Shown in pieces: positions 7,615-16,595 of a DNA stretch of 48,219 nt. Position 1 is the first letter of the stretch. Each line of letters opens with the position of its first letter. The notes below the pieces were generated by a model. That model did not search any database and was not told the DNA's origin. It saw only the letters and a list, made by a program, of their open reading frames with translations. Position numbers and translations under genes: made by a program. The DNA is from an uncultured Kiritimatiellota bacterium (GTDB taxonomy: Bacteria; Verrucomicrobiota; Kiritimatiellia; RFP12; UBA1067), in contig CAKULV010000022.1 in NCBI GenBank assembly GCA_934667425.1, positions 1 to 48,219 of the forward strand. Reading direction: 5' to 3'.

Positions 7615-9039
7615 TCATTCGTAGCGGAACGTCCAGAACTGCCACTTGAGCCGCCTGGTGATCCATTCATCCTTGAACTCCGGCGTATATAGCCACGTGC
7701 CGGCGAAGCTCTTGCAAGCAGCAAGCTTTGGCAGGTAGGTTGCGATTTCGCCAAGCTGATCTCTTGGCTCAACGGTAATCTCGTCCGCACCGGTCTCAAT
7801 CGCCTCAAGCGCGGCAAAAAGGAAATCCGCAGGGCCGATCATCGTACCGCCGACGGATATCTCAGGAGGCACGAAATCCGAAAGGTCGAGGCTTCCGGCG
7901 GCCTGCCTTAGATCGGCGGAGCGAACCTTGGTGCGAGAGGCTACGCCCTTCGGCTCGAACAGGAAACCGTAGGCCTTGCCCGGCATGAACGACTCTTCCC
8001 CGCGCAGGAACGACACCGCAGCCTGATAGGCATCGGCGATGGACCATTCGCCCGGGGTGCGTATTGGGCCGAAGCTCTTGCGGAGCGCCGAACGGATGGC
8101 GGGCACATCCGCCTTGCAAATCCCGCGCCTTGGACGCTGCTCCGCGTATAGCCGCTCGCAATCCGTGACCTCGAAGCGCGGGTCGCTCTTGAGCCTCTGC
8201 ACTAATTCGCGAAAACGCCTGTAGGAAATCTCCGTATCCTGCGGGTCGCGGGCCTCTGCATAGGGCCACTTGCCGAACTCATGGTTGTTGCCGCCCTTCA
8301 TGCAGAAGTCCCAATGCCTGCGGCACACCGCCATGTGCGGATGCATGTAGAGCGTTGCGACCTTCTGCTTCGCGAGAACGGCGAGTTCCTTGTCCACATC
8401 GCGCATCCCAATGTAGTTCGGGATGAAGCACTCAAGGGGCAGATTGTAGGCGTAGTTCAGGTGTCGCTGGTTGCAGTACCAGATGTCGCCGCACTTCGTG
8501 ACATCCTCATACACCCCCGTGCCGCCGCCGAAGAACGGGATTCCGAGATCCGCGTAAAGGTAAAGCGCCACGATGGTGTTCCCATTCCCGGGAAGCACCG
8601 AACACCACATCTTCTCGGCTCCAGTCGCCGCCTCAAGCATGCCTATCGCCCTGCACTCCTCATTCATGGCATGCTCGCGGGCCTTGGCGTAGTCCTCAAT
8701 GTCGGTGGATTCCGTGATGTTCGGGTGAAGCGAGTGGTAGAGGGTCTGGGTGCCGATCAGATGATGCTTCAGGGCGTCCAGCACGTCGAAGCGCCGCCAA
8801 TCGACAAGCTTCTTGCCGAGGTATCCAATCATCGCGAACTGGCCGCGCACGCCCTCGTCCCTAAGTATGTTTGCGATGTCGCGTATCGCGTCCGCACTGC
8901 GCGGCTGTATGAAATCCTCCGTGTCGAAGAAGAACACCACCTTCGTCTTGCCTTCGGCGGCATTGGACGAAAACGGCGCGATTGCGGCGCAAAGCGCAAG
9001 CACAGAGGCCAACGCGACCTTGAGCGATCTACTGTTCAT
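7615..9039 (-). CDS. Secreted polysaccharide-deacetylase-like protein
   Basis: 474 residues with a signal peptide (MNSRSLKVALASVLALCAA, cleavage after SNA). The segment FFFDTEDF followed by ADAIRDIANILRDEGVRGQF resembles the first motif and strand/helix of NodB-type polysaccharide deacetylases and related TIM-barrel families. Later His-containing stretches (HHLIGTQTLYHSLHP and MHPHMA) could supply metal ligands. About 200 C-terminal residues are not assigned. The start at 9039 is well supported by AAGGAGT upstream. It lies 14 bp after the SGNH hydrolase gene, so the two are probably one transcript acting on extracellular or periplasmic polysaccharide. The family assignment is moderate; the enzyme activity is inferred. 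Confidence 0.7.
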   Translation of the reverse strand: MNSRSLKVALASVLALCAAIAPFSSNAAEGKTKVVFFFDTEDFIQPRSADAIRDIANILRDEGVRGQFAMIGYLGKKLVDWRRFDVLDALKHHLIGTQTLYHSLHPNITESTDIEDYAKAREHAMNEECRAIGMLEAATGAEKMWCSVLPGNGNTIVALYLYADLGIPFFGGGTGVYEDVTKCGDIWYCNQRHLNYAYNLPLECFIPNYIGMRDVDKELAVLAKQKVATLYMHPHMAVCRRHWDFCMKGGNNHEFGKWPYAEARDPQDTEISYRRFRELVQRLKSDPRFEVTDCERLYAEQRPRRGICKADVPAIRSALRKSFGPIRTPGEWSIADAYQAAVSFLRGEESFMPGKAYGFLFEPKGVASRTKVRSADLRQAAGSLDLSDFVPPEISVGGTMIGPADFLFAALEAIETGADEITVEPRDQLGEIATYLPKLAACKSFAGTWLYTPEFKDEWITRRLKWQFWTFRYE

Positions 9040-9053
9040 TTTTTGACTCCTTC

Positions 9054-9866
9054 TTATTTGCAGTCCTTGAAATCTGGAGGCAGGGCGACAAGCTTCGCCG
9101 CTATCACCTTTGCCATGCGGCAATGTCCCCCTGAATCCGGATGAAGGCTGTCCTTGCCCTTGAGGCCACCGTCACGGAAGAACTTCGCGTAGGAGGCATT
9201 CGCCGGAAGGAGGCCCGACTCGCGATAGAGGTCGATGAGCGGCACGCTCCAGATGTCCGCCGCCTCACGGATAGCCTCCACATACTCCTCGACATAGTTT
9301 CCGAGATGGTTGGGGTACGACTCCTCCGGCTGGACGTTCGATCCGCCGAAGTTGGCGTAGCCGCGATGCAATGGAGTCATCAGCACGATCTGCTGATCCG
9401 GGAACGATGTCTTGAGGTATTCCATCACGGTGTTTATGCGCCCCCGGAACGTCCCCATGTTCTTCCTCCTGATTCGGCGAATGGAGCGTATGGTGTTGCC
9501 GCGCCTGTTCACGTCCTCTTCGACCTCGTCGTACCATTCGCCGAGCGGGATGCCGGCGTTGTAGTCGTTCGTGCCGAGAAGGATCAGTATCGCGTCAACG
9601 GACGACCCCATCTCCTTCTGCATCTTCTGGGACATCGGATAGATCCTGTCCCACTGGTATCCGCTCACGGCGTACACGTGAGGCTCGATGCCGACGTCAC
9701 ACTGAAGGTACTGCCAGTACACGGCATTGCGGTTGGTCTGCGCGGGATCGGTTATCGAATCCCCAAGGAAGACCACCTTCTTGCCCTTCCAGTCGTCAAT
9801 CCCGGCAGCCCATGCGCCACACAACGAACATATGGCGGCAAACATCAGCAATGCGCTCTTCTTCAT
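9054..9866 (-). CDS. Secreted SGNH/GDSL hydrolase
   Basis: 270 residues with a signal peptide (MKKSALLMFAAICSLCGAWA). SGNH-family blocks are all visible: block I FLGDSITD (nucleophile Ser), block III GTND, and block V DSLHPDSGGH (catalytic Asp and His). Such enzymes remove acetyl or other acyl groups from sugars. The start at 9866 has GAGGATC 8 bp upstream and an extended -10 (TGGTATACT) at 9901-9909. It is the first gene of a two-gene operon with the deacetylase-like protein, so together they may deacylate a plant or host polysaccharide. Confidence 0.9.
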   Translation of the reverse strand: MKKSALLMFAAICSLCGAWAAGIDDWKGKKVVFLGDSITDPAQTNRNAVYWQYLQCDVGIEPHVYAVSGYQWDRIYPMSQKMQKEMGSSVDAILILLGTNDYNAGIPLGEWYDEVEEDVNRRGNTIRSIRRIRRKNMGTFRGRINTVMEYLKTSFPDQQIVLMTPLHRGYANFGGSNVQPEESYPNHLGNYVEEYVEAIREAADIWSVPLIDLYRESGLLPANASYAKFFRDGGLKGKDSLHPDSGGHCRMAKVIAAKLVALPPDFKDCK

Positions 9867-9900
9867 GTGTAGATCCTCATTGTGGTTTGAAGTGGAGGAG

Positions 9901-9909
9901 AGTATACCA
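9901..9909 (-). promoter_or_regulatory. Extended -10 promoter (TGGTATACT) of the SGNH hydrolase operon
   Basis: Minus-strand TGGTATACT, 34 bp upstream of the start codon. Confidence 0.55.
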
Positions 9910-10004
9910 CAAATTGCGGCCTCGCACCGACTTGTCGAAGCGCCACACGACTTTTTGGCTGCAACGTGGTCAAAAACGCAGACAATTCGTTTTTCTCGAA
10001 TCGT

Positions 10005-10035
10005 CACGAATCCACACGAATCTGAATTCGTGATC
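10005..10035 (+). repeat. Intergenic CACGAATC repeat, copy 2, with hairpin
   Basis: CACGAATCCACACGAATC at 10005-10022 matches the 2197 copy at 17 of 18 bases. It is followed by ATTCGTG, giving a CACGAAT/ATTCGTG stem as at 3501-3529. It lies in the gap between the SGNH operon and the hip genes. Confidence 0.65.
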
Positions 10036-10103
10036 ACTTGCCTTCGAAATTCACTTTAATGAAAAGAAGTGCCTTAAGCCCCCTTGCGCACCACGCTCGC
10101 AAA

Positions 10104-10112
10104 TGATATTAT
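10104..10112 (+). promoter_or_regulatory. Extended -10 element of the hip operon, apparently leaderless
   Basis: TGATATTAT ends 8 nt before the ATG of hipB and no Shine-Dalgarno lies between them. The AGGAG that follows is inside the coding region. Confidence 0.55.
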
Positions 10113-10120
10113 TCACTTTG

Positions 10121-10318
10121 ATGAACAAAAAGGAGATTGGACAAGCCATTGTGGAACGGCGCGACACGCTTGGCGTGACACAGGCGCGGCTCGCCAAGTT
10201 GAGCGGCGTGTCGGTTCACACGCTCTCGAACCTTGAGACTGGCGAAGGCAACGTGACGCTCGACACGCTGCACAAGGTCGCGTCCACCCTCGGCTACCAC
10301 GTGAGGGTAGGCGTATGA
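10121..10318 (+). CDS. hipB: HipB-like helix-turn-helix antitoxin/repressor
   Basis: 65 residues, a single XRE/Cro-type helix-turn-helix (GVTQARLAKLSGVSVHTLSNLE), as in HipB proteins that bind the operon promoter and the kinase. First gene of a three-gene operon; its stop overlaps the next start (ATGA). The ATG at 10121 follows the extended -10 by only 8 nt, so the message is probably leaderless; an in-frame ATG at 10103 would lie inside the -10 and is unlikely. It probably autoregulates. Confidence 0.88.
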   Translation: MNKKEIGQAIVERRDTLGVTQARLAKLSGVSVHTLSNLETGEGNVTLDTLHKVASTLGYHVRVGV

Positions 10319-10629
10319 ATCGCGGCACCGTCTACTATCGCGACATCCCCGCCGGGACGCTCGAGCGGAGCGCCGCCGGCTACGTCTTTCGCTACGACGA
10401 CGCCTACCGCGCGAATCCGTCCCTGCCCGACATCTCGGCGACATTGCCAAAGACCCGTCCGGAATACCATTCCAAGTTCCTGTTCCCGTTCTTCGCCGGA
10501 CTCCTTGCCGAGGGGGCGCAGAAGGAGCGGCAATGCCGCGAGCTGCACATCGACGAAAAGGATCTGTTCACGCGCCTTCTCGAAACCAGCGCCTATGGCG
10601 CGATCGGAGCCGTCTATGTTACGCCTTGA
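10315..10629 (+). CDS. hipS: HipS-like stand-alone HipA N-terminal domain
   Basis: 104 residues that match only the N-terminal subdomain of HipA kinases (Couple_hipA type), with the typical LFPFFAGLLAEG segment. In the described HipBST modules this separate small protein, not HipB, neutralises the kinase. Here it sits between hipB (4-bp ATGA overlap) and the kinase gene (14-bp overlap), the order of hipBST. Role as antitoxin is inferred from that arrangement. The split is not a recent frameshift: the downstream gene has its own ATG and both parts end cleanly. Confidence 0.85.
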   Translation: MNRGTVYYRDIPAGTLERSAAGYVFRYDDAYRANPSLPDISATLPKTRPEYHSKFLFPFFAGLLAEGAQKERQCRELHIDEKDLFTRLLETSAYGAIGAVYVTP

Positions 10630-11506
10630 CTTTTCCGTCGCCGACCTCGCCCTTCCACGGCACGCCGACTTGACGCGTCGCGCATCGGTCTCCGGCGTAC
10701 AGGACAAGGTCCAGCTCAAGCGCACGGGCCGCCGCTTCCTGCTGGTCGAATCCGGCGGCGACTACATCCTCAAGCCCGTCCCGCCCCATTCGCCCGCACG
10801 CCTTTCCGCCGACATCCCCGCGAACGAGGCCCTGACGATGGACATCGCAGCCGACGTCTTCGGCATCCGCACGGCCGAACACGCGCTGGTCGAGCTCGCC
10901 GACGGCTCTTACGGCTACCTCACGAAGCGCTTCGACTTCAGAAATGGCATGAAGATACGCCAGGAGGACTTCTGCCAGCTCGCAAACCGAAGCGAGGAAA
11001 CGCACGGCGAGAACTACAAGTATGACGCAAGCTACGAGGAGCTGGCCGGGCTCGTCCGCCGGTTCTGTCCGTCGGCGGCCATCGAGAACCCGAAGGTCTT
11101 CTTCCTCATCCTCTTCAACTACGTCTTCGCGAACGGCGACGCGCACCTCAAGAACTTCTCGCTCCACGAATCGCCACAGGGCGACTACATCCTCACCCCG
11201 GCGTACGACCTCCTGAACACGGCGATTCACTTCCCTAACGAACCGACGGCCACAGGGCTCGACTTCTTCGCCGACGGCCGCTTCACGCCGCGCTACGAAG
11301 GCCTAGGCTTCTATTCCTCGGCCGACTTCTTCGAACTCGCCAAGGCGTTCGGCGTTCCTCCGGACGATGTCCGCCAGATGCTGGACATCTTTTCGGAACG
11401 TCGCGACAAAGTGGAAGCGGCCATCGCAGACTCCCGCCTCTCGTCCGAGGCAAAGGAGCTCTACCGCGCCAAGTTCATTGACCGCCTCCGCGCCATTGCG
11501 CAGTAG
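10616..11506 (+). CDS. hipT: HipT-like serine/threonine kinase toxin
   Basis: 296 residues, the kinase core of HipA without its N-terminal subdomain. Residues 24-31 read SVSGVQDK: the Gly-rich loop with the SxS pair (S24, S26) that corresponds to the autophosphorylated serines of HipT. The catalytic loop NGDAHLKN is at 173-180 (Asp175, Asn180) and the metal-binding Asp is in AYDLLNT (Asp198). Known HipA phosphorylates glutamyl-tRNA synthetase and HipT tryptophanyl-tRNA synthetase; the target here is unknown. Translationally coupled to hipS. The gene faces the DUF4838 gene with a 75-bp gap and no clear terminator. Confidence 0.9.
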   Translation: MLRLDFSVADLALPRHADLTRRASVSGVQDKVQLKRTGRRFLLVESGGDYILKPVPPHSPARLSADIPANEALTMDIAADVFGIRTAEHALVELADGSYGYLTKRFDFRNGMKIRQEDFCQLANRSEETHGENYKYDASYEELAGLVRRFCPSAAIENPKVFFLILFNYVFANGDAHLKNFSLHESPQGDYILTPAYDLLNTAIHFPNEPTATGLDFFADGRFTPRYEGLGFYSSADFFELAKAFGVPPDDVRQMLDIFSERRDKVEAAIADSRLSSEAKELYRAKFIDRLRAIAQ

Positions 11507-11581
11507 CCGCGTCCATCCCCATCGCTCGAACCCTGCCACATCGAACTGCGGCTCTCTTGCCCTTTGCGGCGGTGCGGTGGA

Positions 11582-13897
11582 CTACGGCGACGGCGCATTG
11601 TCCACCCTTTCAAGCTTGGCGTTGTCGAAGTATACGCTGGCTTCCGGGTCTGCACTCGGACCAGCTGATACGTAGTATGTTACCAGTGGACGCCCGACCG
11701 GTGTCTCGAACTCCAGCTCAACATGCGTGAACCCACCGTCTGCCGTAGGCTTGGCATGCACGGATCCGAGCGCAACCCGTTTCTGCCCGCTTTTAGGGTT
11801 CGGCTCGCCGCAGATGCGCAACATCGCGCTCTTCACGCCCGGCTCAAGCTTGAAATCCGCGCTCATGCGGTAGCGGGTGGCGGGACGCAACCTGTTGTTC
11901 AGTCGCCAAAGCCCGATTCCTCCCTTCTCTCCGCCCTTCATCTGGACAGAATGTCGCCCACTTGATGCCATCTTGTCGGTAACGGCGACGAATGCATCCC
12001 TCTTGGCCCATGTGCCAAGCTCGCCCTTTTCGAAATCGGTTCGCCATCCATCCGCCGTGCCTGTGGATGGAACATCCTCACCCCCCATCATGCGAAGATA
12101 TGCGCCGCAACGCATCCACAACGAACCTTCCTGCCCATACACCCCACTGAACTGGGCGCCGAAATCGTCAGGAATCCACTTCGCGTTTCTGATTCTGAAA
12201 TCAAGGAGAGTCCGTCCAGCAAACTCAAACGAGTCGGGATCATTGGCTGTGGCAAAAAACCTATAGACAAGAATGGCATGTTTTGCCTGGATCGCAAGTG
12301 CCTCAAGGCGAGAGCGCTCTTCCGCATCAAGTCCGTTTGCGCAATCAAGGGCCTCCTTGAGTATTTCCCATTGCCGTATGAGCCCCGCCTCGGTGCGCCC
12401 CAACGTCTGAAAGTCCATCTGCGAATCATCGAGAGTACGGTTTTTGCCTTTCCTGCACAGCGCAAGTCCACGTTCCCCATCAGCCCGAACGAGCTCATAA
12501 TACGCCTTGACCGCAGAAGCGGCAGAACCGTACGCACGGTAGAAGTCGTTGCAGAAGTCTTCGAACGCGCCTTTGGGATCGGCAACCATCCGTGCGGTTA
12601 CATACGACTCCAAACGCATTGACGTGCGGCCAAGGTTCGAGTCATAGTCAACCCCGATCATTCCGAGGGCAAGCCCCCGGTGGAAATTGTCGTAAAGCCA
12701 GCGCTCGAATCCACGCGGCACAGAGCCCCAATCGCAGTGGAAATTTGGCCGAAGGAAAAACTTGCCCATCCCCGCAGCCTTCCAAGCCTGGGTTTCGCCT
12801 TCAAAGTCATCCGTGAACGTTGGCACGAAACCGATGACGATGTTGTCGGCGTACCTGATACGCTCCCGACGTGGAGCGTGGCGGTACGCCGCATATGCGT
12901 AGACGACAAGCTGCACATCTGGCCGCACCCTCATCGCCTTCTCGGCGATTCGGTTCCAGAAATCCACGTATCGATCCGTCTTGTGGTCGTTGAAATCCTC
13001 ATTGGCAAGGTCTGCGTCAAGCGCCACGCAACGTTCGCAGCGGCAATAGCCGTGTCCATCGTTTTCGCATACGTTCAGATACCTTGGAGCACCGCGTTTC
13101 ACCCAATCGGATATTATCTGATCCACCACGGACTCATTTGAGACGCAAAGATGCACATACTTTGGGTCTCGTCCGTTTACGATACCGCGCCCGCCCCTCT
13201 CGTTCAGCGCGAGATATTCGGGATGCTCCTTGCCGAATCTCGACTGCCAATCGGTAAAGGCGTGCCCGTAGCTGAACGGTTCACGGTCGGCGATACGCAT
13301 ATGGCATCGCGTCCATTCACGGTTTTCTTCAATCCACCTGAGATTGCGTCCGTTAGGGAGTTGTAGTGGCCTCGGCGCAAACTTCCGGCGGCTGTCGTAA
13401 GTGCGCATCTTGTAGAACAGACGAAACTCGCTCTTTACCAATGGTGGTTCGAAGTGATTTGACGCGCCCTCCTGAAGCCTCACGACATTTCGCCTCGGAG
13501 CCACGATGCCGTCCTCGCCAGGCCATACCCAAGTGACGCCAAGCGCCTTCTCAAGGAACAGTGACACGGCGAACGAAGGGTCGCCGGATAGGATCACGGA
13601 GTTGCCGTGCACGACATATCCACCCTGCGGCATCAGGTATGCGTTCTTCTTAGCTGCGGGGGCTGGGGCGAACACAAAGTTCAGCCCGCCGTCGGATAGA
13701 TGCCTGGCGATAGCGGGCTCGGCATCGCAGATCTTTCCAATGTGCATGGCAAGATCCTTTGCGGCCCTCTCCGTCTCGTCAGACGGCGATTCCACCACAA
13801 TCCTTGAGTCTGCGAGCGCCCAATCAATGGAAACGTCCGGCGCCGCGGCAGACACTGCGGCAAGGGTACACATAAATGGCATCAGCAGCTTTGTCAT
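11582..13897 (-). CDS. Secreted DUF4838 protein (GH67-like) with C-terminal carbohydrate-binding-like domain
   Basis: 771 residues with a signal peptide (MTKLLMPFMCTLAAVSAAA). After an N-terminal alpha-glucuronidase-like domain (about 20-140, including ESPSDETERAAKDLA and the YVVHGNSVILSGDPSFA segment) comes a large DUF4838 TIM-barrel-like region, with HLCVSNESVVDQII and the CENDGHGYCRCERC stretch. The last 150 residues, from TDFEKGELGTW, look like a beta-sandwich carbohydrate-binding module ending VYFDNAKLERV. DUF4838 proteins are common in Verrucomicrobiota and Bacteroidota polysaccharide loci, but their activity is not well defined. It lies 21 bp after the beta-helix protein gene and is probably cotranscribed. 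Confidence 0.87.
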   Translation of the reverse strand: MTKLLMPFMCTLAAVSAAAPDVSIDWALADSRIVVESPSDETERAAKDLAMHIGKICDAEPAIARHLSDGGLNFVFAPAPAAKKNAYLMPQGGYVVHGNSVILSGDPSFAVSLFLEKALGVTWVWPGEDGIVAPRRNVVRLQEGASNHFEPPLVKSEFRLFYKMRTYDSRRKFAPRPLQLPNGRNLRWIEENREWTRCHMRIADREPFSYGHAFTDWQSRFGKEHPEYLALNERGGRGIVNGRDPKYVHLCVSNESVVDQIISDWVKRGAPRYLNVCENDGHGYCRCERCVALDADLANEDFNDHKTDRYVDFWNRIAEKAMRVRPDVQLVVYAYAAYRHAPRRERIRYADNIVIGFVPTFTDDFEGETQAWKAAGMGKFFLRPNFHCDWGSVPRGFERWLYDNFHRGLALGMIGVDYDSNLGRTSMRLESYVTARMVADPKGAFEDFCNDFYRAYGSAASAVKAYYELVRADGERGLALCRKGKNRTLDDSQMDFQTLGRTEAGLIRQWEILKEALDCANGLDAEERSRLEALAIQAKHAILVYRFFATANDPDSFEFAGRTLLDFRIRNAKWIPDDFGAQFSGVYGQEGSLWMRCGAYLRMMGGEDVPSTGTADGWRTDFEKGELGTWAKRDAFVAVTDKMASSGRHSVQMKGGEKGGIGLWRLNNRLRPATRYRMSADFKLEPGVKSAMLRICGEPNPKSGQKRVALGSVHAKPTADGGFTHVELEFETPVGRPLVTYYVSAGPSADPEASVYFDNAKLERVDNAPSP

Positions 13898-13918
13898 GAC
13901 TTACGCCCCCGACCGCTC

Positions 13919-16444
13919 TCACCGTATCGTCAAGCACGTTCCGATGCGCGAATAGCGCACGGAATATATCGTGACCCCATCTGCGGACTCTCTCAGGAGA
14001 GTGGCCGCGAGTCCCTTCCACACCCTCTTTGCCCTAAGCTTGTGGCCTATTGCAGCGGACTGTCCGTCGGTCATCCTGACCACAGGAAGCGTCAGCGACT
14101 CCCCTTCAGGCGGCATAACAGCGTTCGCGTCAGCGCCAACGTACAGGGTATCGGCAATCGTCACCATAGCGTCAGAGACATCCAAAGCACCGTACTCAAA
14201 ATCCGTCGCCACCGCAGTACCGGCCTCAAATGAGATATCCACACCCGAGACATTCTTGGCCTTTATGGAACCTGCTTTGACAACTATGGCATTCGCACCT
14301 GATGTCGGCGGAGTTTCGTCGTCAATGTCATCGTTCGCTCCGTAGCGCATCTTGCCGCCGAGACCGAGAGTGCCGGTGCCTGTCTTGCGAAGCGTCCCGT
14401 TGAGCGTAAGCGGTTGCGAGAATGTCGCCGTACACCCACCATCAACATTAATGGTGGCATTGCCGTTTACGTATAGCCCACGGTTTGCCGCAGCCATTGC
14501 CGTAGTGTTGGTAAACCGAATCTCCGCGTAGTCGGAAAGGGTAATCTTGTTATGGGCAAACAAATCAGAATCGCCGCCGAGGGATTTTGCGTCGCCAACG
14601 ACAATCCGGGTATGATGCATTTCGTCCGCATCCGGCGAATCGCCGTTCATGAACCAAGATGTGCAGAGAGCGCCAGACCAATTCCGATTGTCGCCTGTCA
14701 TATGGATGGTCGCGCCCCCAGACACTATTGGGTAATAGCTCTGTATTTCCAACGCGCCATCGCCACTTATCGCAGAATCAAGGTGGAATGTTCTTTCGCC
14801 GATCATCCGTATGCATGCGACATTATCCATGGGACGGGCCTTTGCCCACGCAGAGACGAGGATTTTCCCGCCGAAATGCTGGTTATTCGCCCCCCGGACA
14901 TATATCGCTGTTCGTGCATGCATGACAAGGTTGGAGACGTAGGCGGAATCAGCAAGCGTATACAGCGTGACAAGGTCATCGCAAAGAAGGCCGCCCCCAG
15001 GAAATACCGCCGTACGGTTGGGATGAGCCGAATCCGCGTCCGCAAAGACGATGTCAGATCGCGATGTAATTGCGTAAAGCGAATCTCCATGTGGATAGAG
15101 TCCGTCCTCCCAATTCGACGAGTGGTCAGCGTCTGGATCCATGCAGTCAAGATCGCCGCCCCACTCGTTTTCGCCGATGTATCTGATTATTGGAGAATGC
15201 GTAGCATACACGCATTTTCCACCTGAGACATCAGGATCATCTTCGACAACAAGCTTGCCGCCAACATCAGGCTGTTGCCCCGCCCATGACTCGTAGTAAC
15301 AGCCAAGCCGCACCCTTACCTTTGAGAAATCCGGCAACCCTGCCGCCACCGAATCAGGCGCAAGTTTCATTACAAGGACCTTCGCAGGAGCCATGCCTTT
15401 CATGGGATTCGTCTTCAACAGGTCAATTGACGTTCCTTCTCCCAGCTCAATCCGCCTGGAGACGTTAAATACCGGCACAGACGTGCCGTCCGAGCATATT
15501 TTGGTTCCTTCACCAAGCCGCAGATGCCCTATCGTGCCGCCAGCCCGACAAAGCCAATAGCCGTTTTCTCCAATCGAAAGCAACCCCGACACGTTGATTG
15601 CGCTTGTCGCGGCATTCGTCATCGACGCATTCGCCCCAAAGGTAAGTTCACCAAGCGAAAGCGGCGCATTATCTTTGCTCCAGTCAACCTTTGCACCGTT
15701 GCCGAAATGGAATCGCCCTGGAGACACCACAGCCACTCCCTTCACATTCTGAATTCCAAGGCCATCTGCAACGGCGAGTGTTCCTCGGAAGCCCTCCCAA
15801 TCTGAATCTGCGCAAAACTGCAGGCATGAACCCAAGGCCGACGCATACTGATTCGTAAACAGAAGTCGGCTCGCCTCCGAACCGCATACCTTCGCTCCAA
15901 GGCGATATGTCCCATTCGCTTCTGTCCTTGAAAACAGGAGTCTCGCAGGGTTGCCCGAATCCTCGGAAAGGATGGTAATGTTGCCCTTCTTAAGGTTGAT
16001 CTGTAAATGGTTTAGGCATCCGCCTGGAAGAATCCTCAAATCACCAAACGAATATGTCGCCGAATACCCTCCTTGGACGAGAACTTCGCCAGCAAGCATA
16101 ATGGTCGGATCTATGGAATATCCAGAGCCAGCGACATCAGAACAAGCGCGCAACCCCGGTCCGACATAGTAGGTTGCCCCCTGATGGATCGACTGACCGT
16201 CAGACCAGTTAACGTACTCGCAACCGGGCATCAACGAGAAATATTCATTCCCATCGTACCTCCCGTCGCTTCGAGTCAATTGCACGTAGTCCGCTTCCGT
16301 CCCACAGGCAGTTTCACAAAATAGGGTCGCGACCGACACAGCCATCAGCACCATTTTGCATGGCAAAGGCTTCACGATTTCCTCATAGAACCATACGTGC
16401 GTATTTTCCGCATGCGTATTTCCTTTAAGCATTTTTGCCGCCAC
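13919..16444 (-). CDS. Large secreted beta-helix (autotransporter-passenger-like) protein
   Basis: 841 residues of low-complexity, Gly/Asn/Ser-rich beta sequence with repeated motifs such as LTLNGTLRKTGTGTLGLGG and SGDGALE, typical of autotransporter-associated beta-strand repeats. A hydrophobic export signal (MVLMAVSVATLFCETA) begins about 30 residues in, after a long N-terminal extension. No C-terminal beta-barrel is visible, so it may be released or anchored otherwise. I prefer the GTG at 16444 because GGAGGG lies 6 bp upstream; an ATG four codons later is also possible. TATAAT lies at 16482-16487. Similar large secreted proteins of unknown role are abundant in Kiritimatiellota. Confidence 0.75.
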   Translation of the reverse strand: MAAKMLKGNTHAENTHVWFYEEIVKPLPCKMVLMAVSVATLFCETACGTEADYVQLTRSDGRYDGNEYFSLMPGCEYVNWSDGQSIHQGATYYVGPGLRACSDVAGSGYSIDPTIMLAGEVLVQGGYSATYSFGDLRILPGGCLNHLQINLKKGNITILSEDSGNPARLLFSRTEANGTYRLGAKVCGSEASRLLFTNQYASALGSCLQFCADSDWEGFRGTLAVADGLGIQNVKGVAVVSPGRFHFGNGAKVDWSKDNAPLSLGELTFGANASMTNAATSAINVSGLLSIGENGYWLCRAGGTIGHLRLGEGTKICSDGTSVPVFNVSRRIELGEGTSIDLLKTNPMKGMAPAKVLVMKLAPDSVAAGLPDFSKVRVRLGCYYESWAGQQPDVGGKLVVEDDPDVSGGKCVYATHSPIIRYIGENEWGGDLDCMDPDADHSSNWEDGLYPHGDSLYAITSRSDIVFADADSAHPNRTAVFPGGGLLCDDLVTLYTLADSAYVSNLVMHARTAIYVRGANNQHFGGKILVSAWAKARPMDNVACIRMIGERTFHLDSAISGDGALEIQSYYPIVSGGATIHMTGDNRNWSGALCTSWFMNGDSPDADEMHHTRIVVGDAKSLGGDSDLFAHNKITLSDYAEIRFTNTTAMAAANRGLYVNGNATINVDGGCTATFSQPLTLNGTLRKTGTGTLGLGGKMRYGANDDIDDETPPTSGANAIVVKAGSIKAKNVSGVDISFEAGTAVATDFEYGALDVSDAMVTIADTLYVGADANAVMPPEGESLTLPVVRMTDGQSAAIGHKLRAKRVWKGLAATLLRESADGVTIYSVRYSRIGTCLTIR

Positions 16445-16481
16445 AATCTCCCTCCTTTTATAATGGGATGAAATGGCGGCA

Positions 16482-16487
16482 ATTATA
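16482..16487 (-). promoter_or_regulatory. -10 element of the beta-helix protein gene
   Basis: TATAAT on the minus strand, 38 bp upstream of the GTG start; just upstream is an A-rich run (T-tract at 16491-16500 on the plus strand) that could act as an UP-like element. Confidence 0.45.
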
Positions 16488-16595
16488 TTTGTTTTTTTTT
16501 TCTGTTGTCAACGTGGCTTACGCCGCTGATTACGGGGCAGAGACGTACCGTGCCGACTGGAGCGAATCAACCTTTAACGGAACCACGACTGGCCG

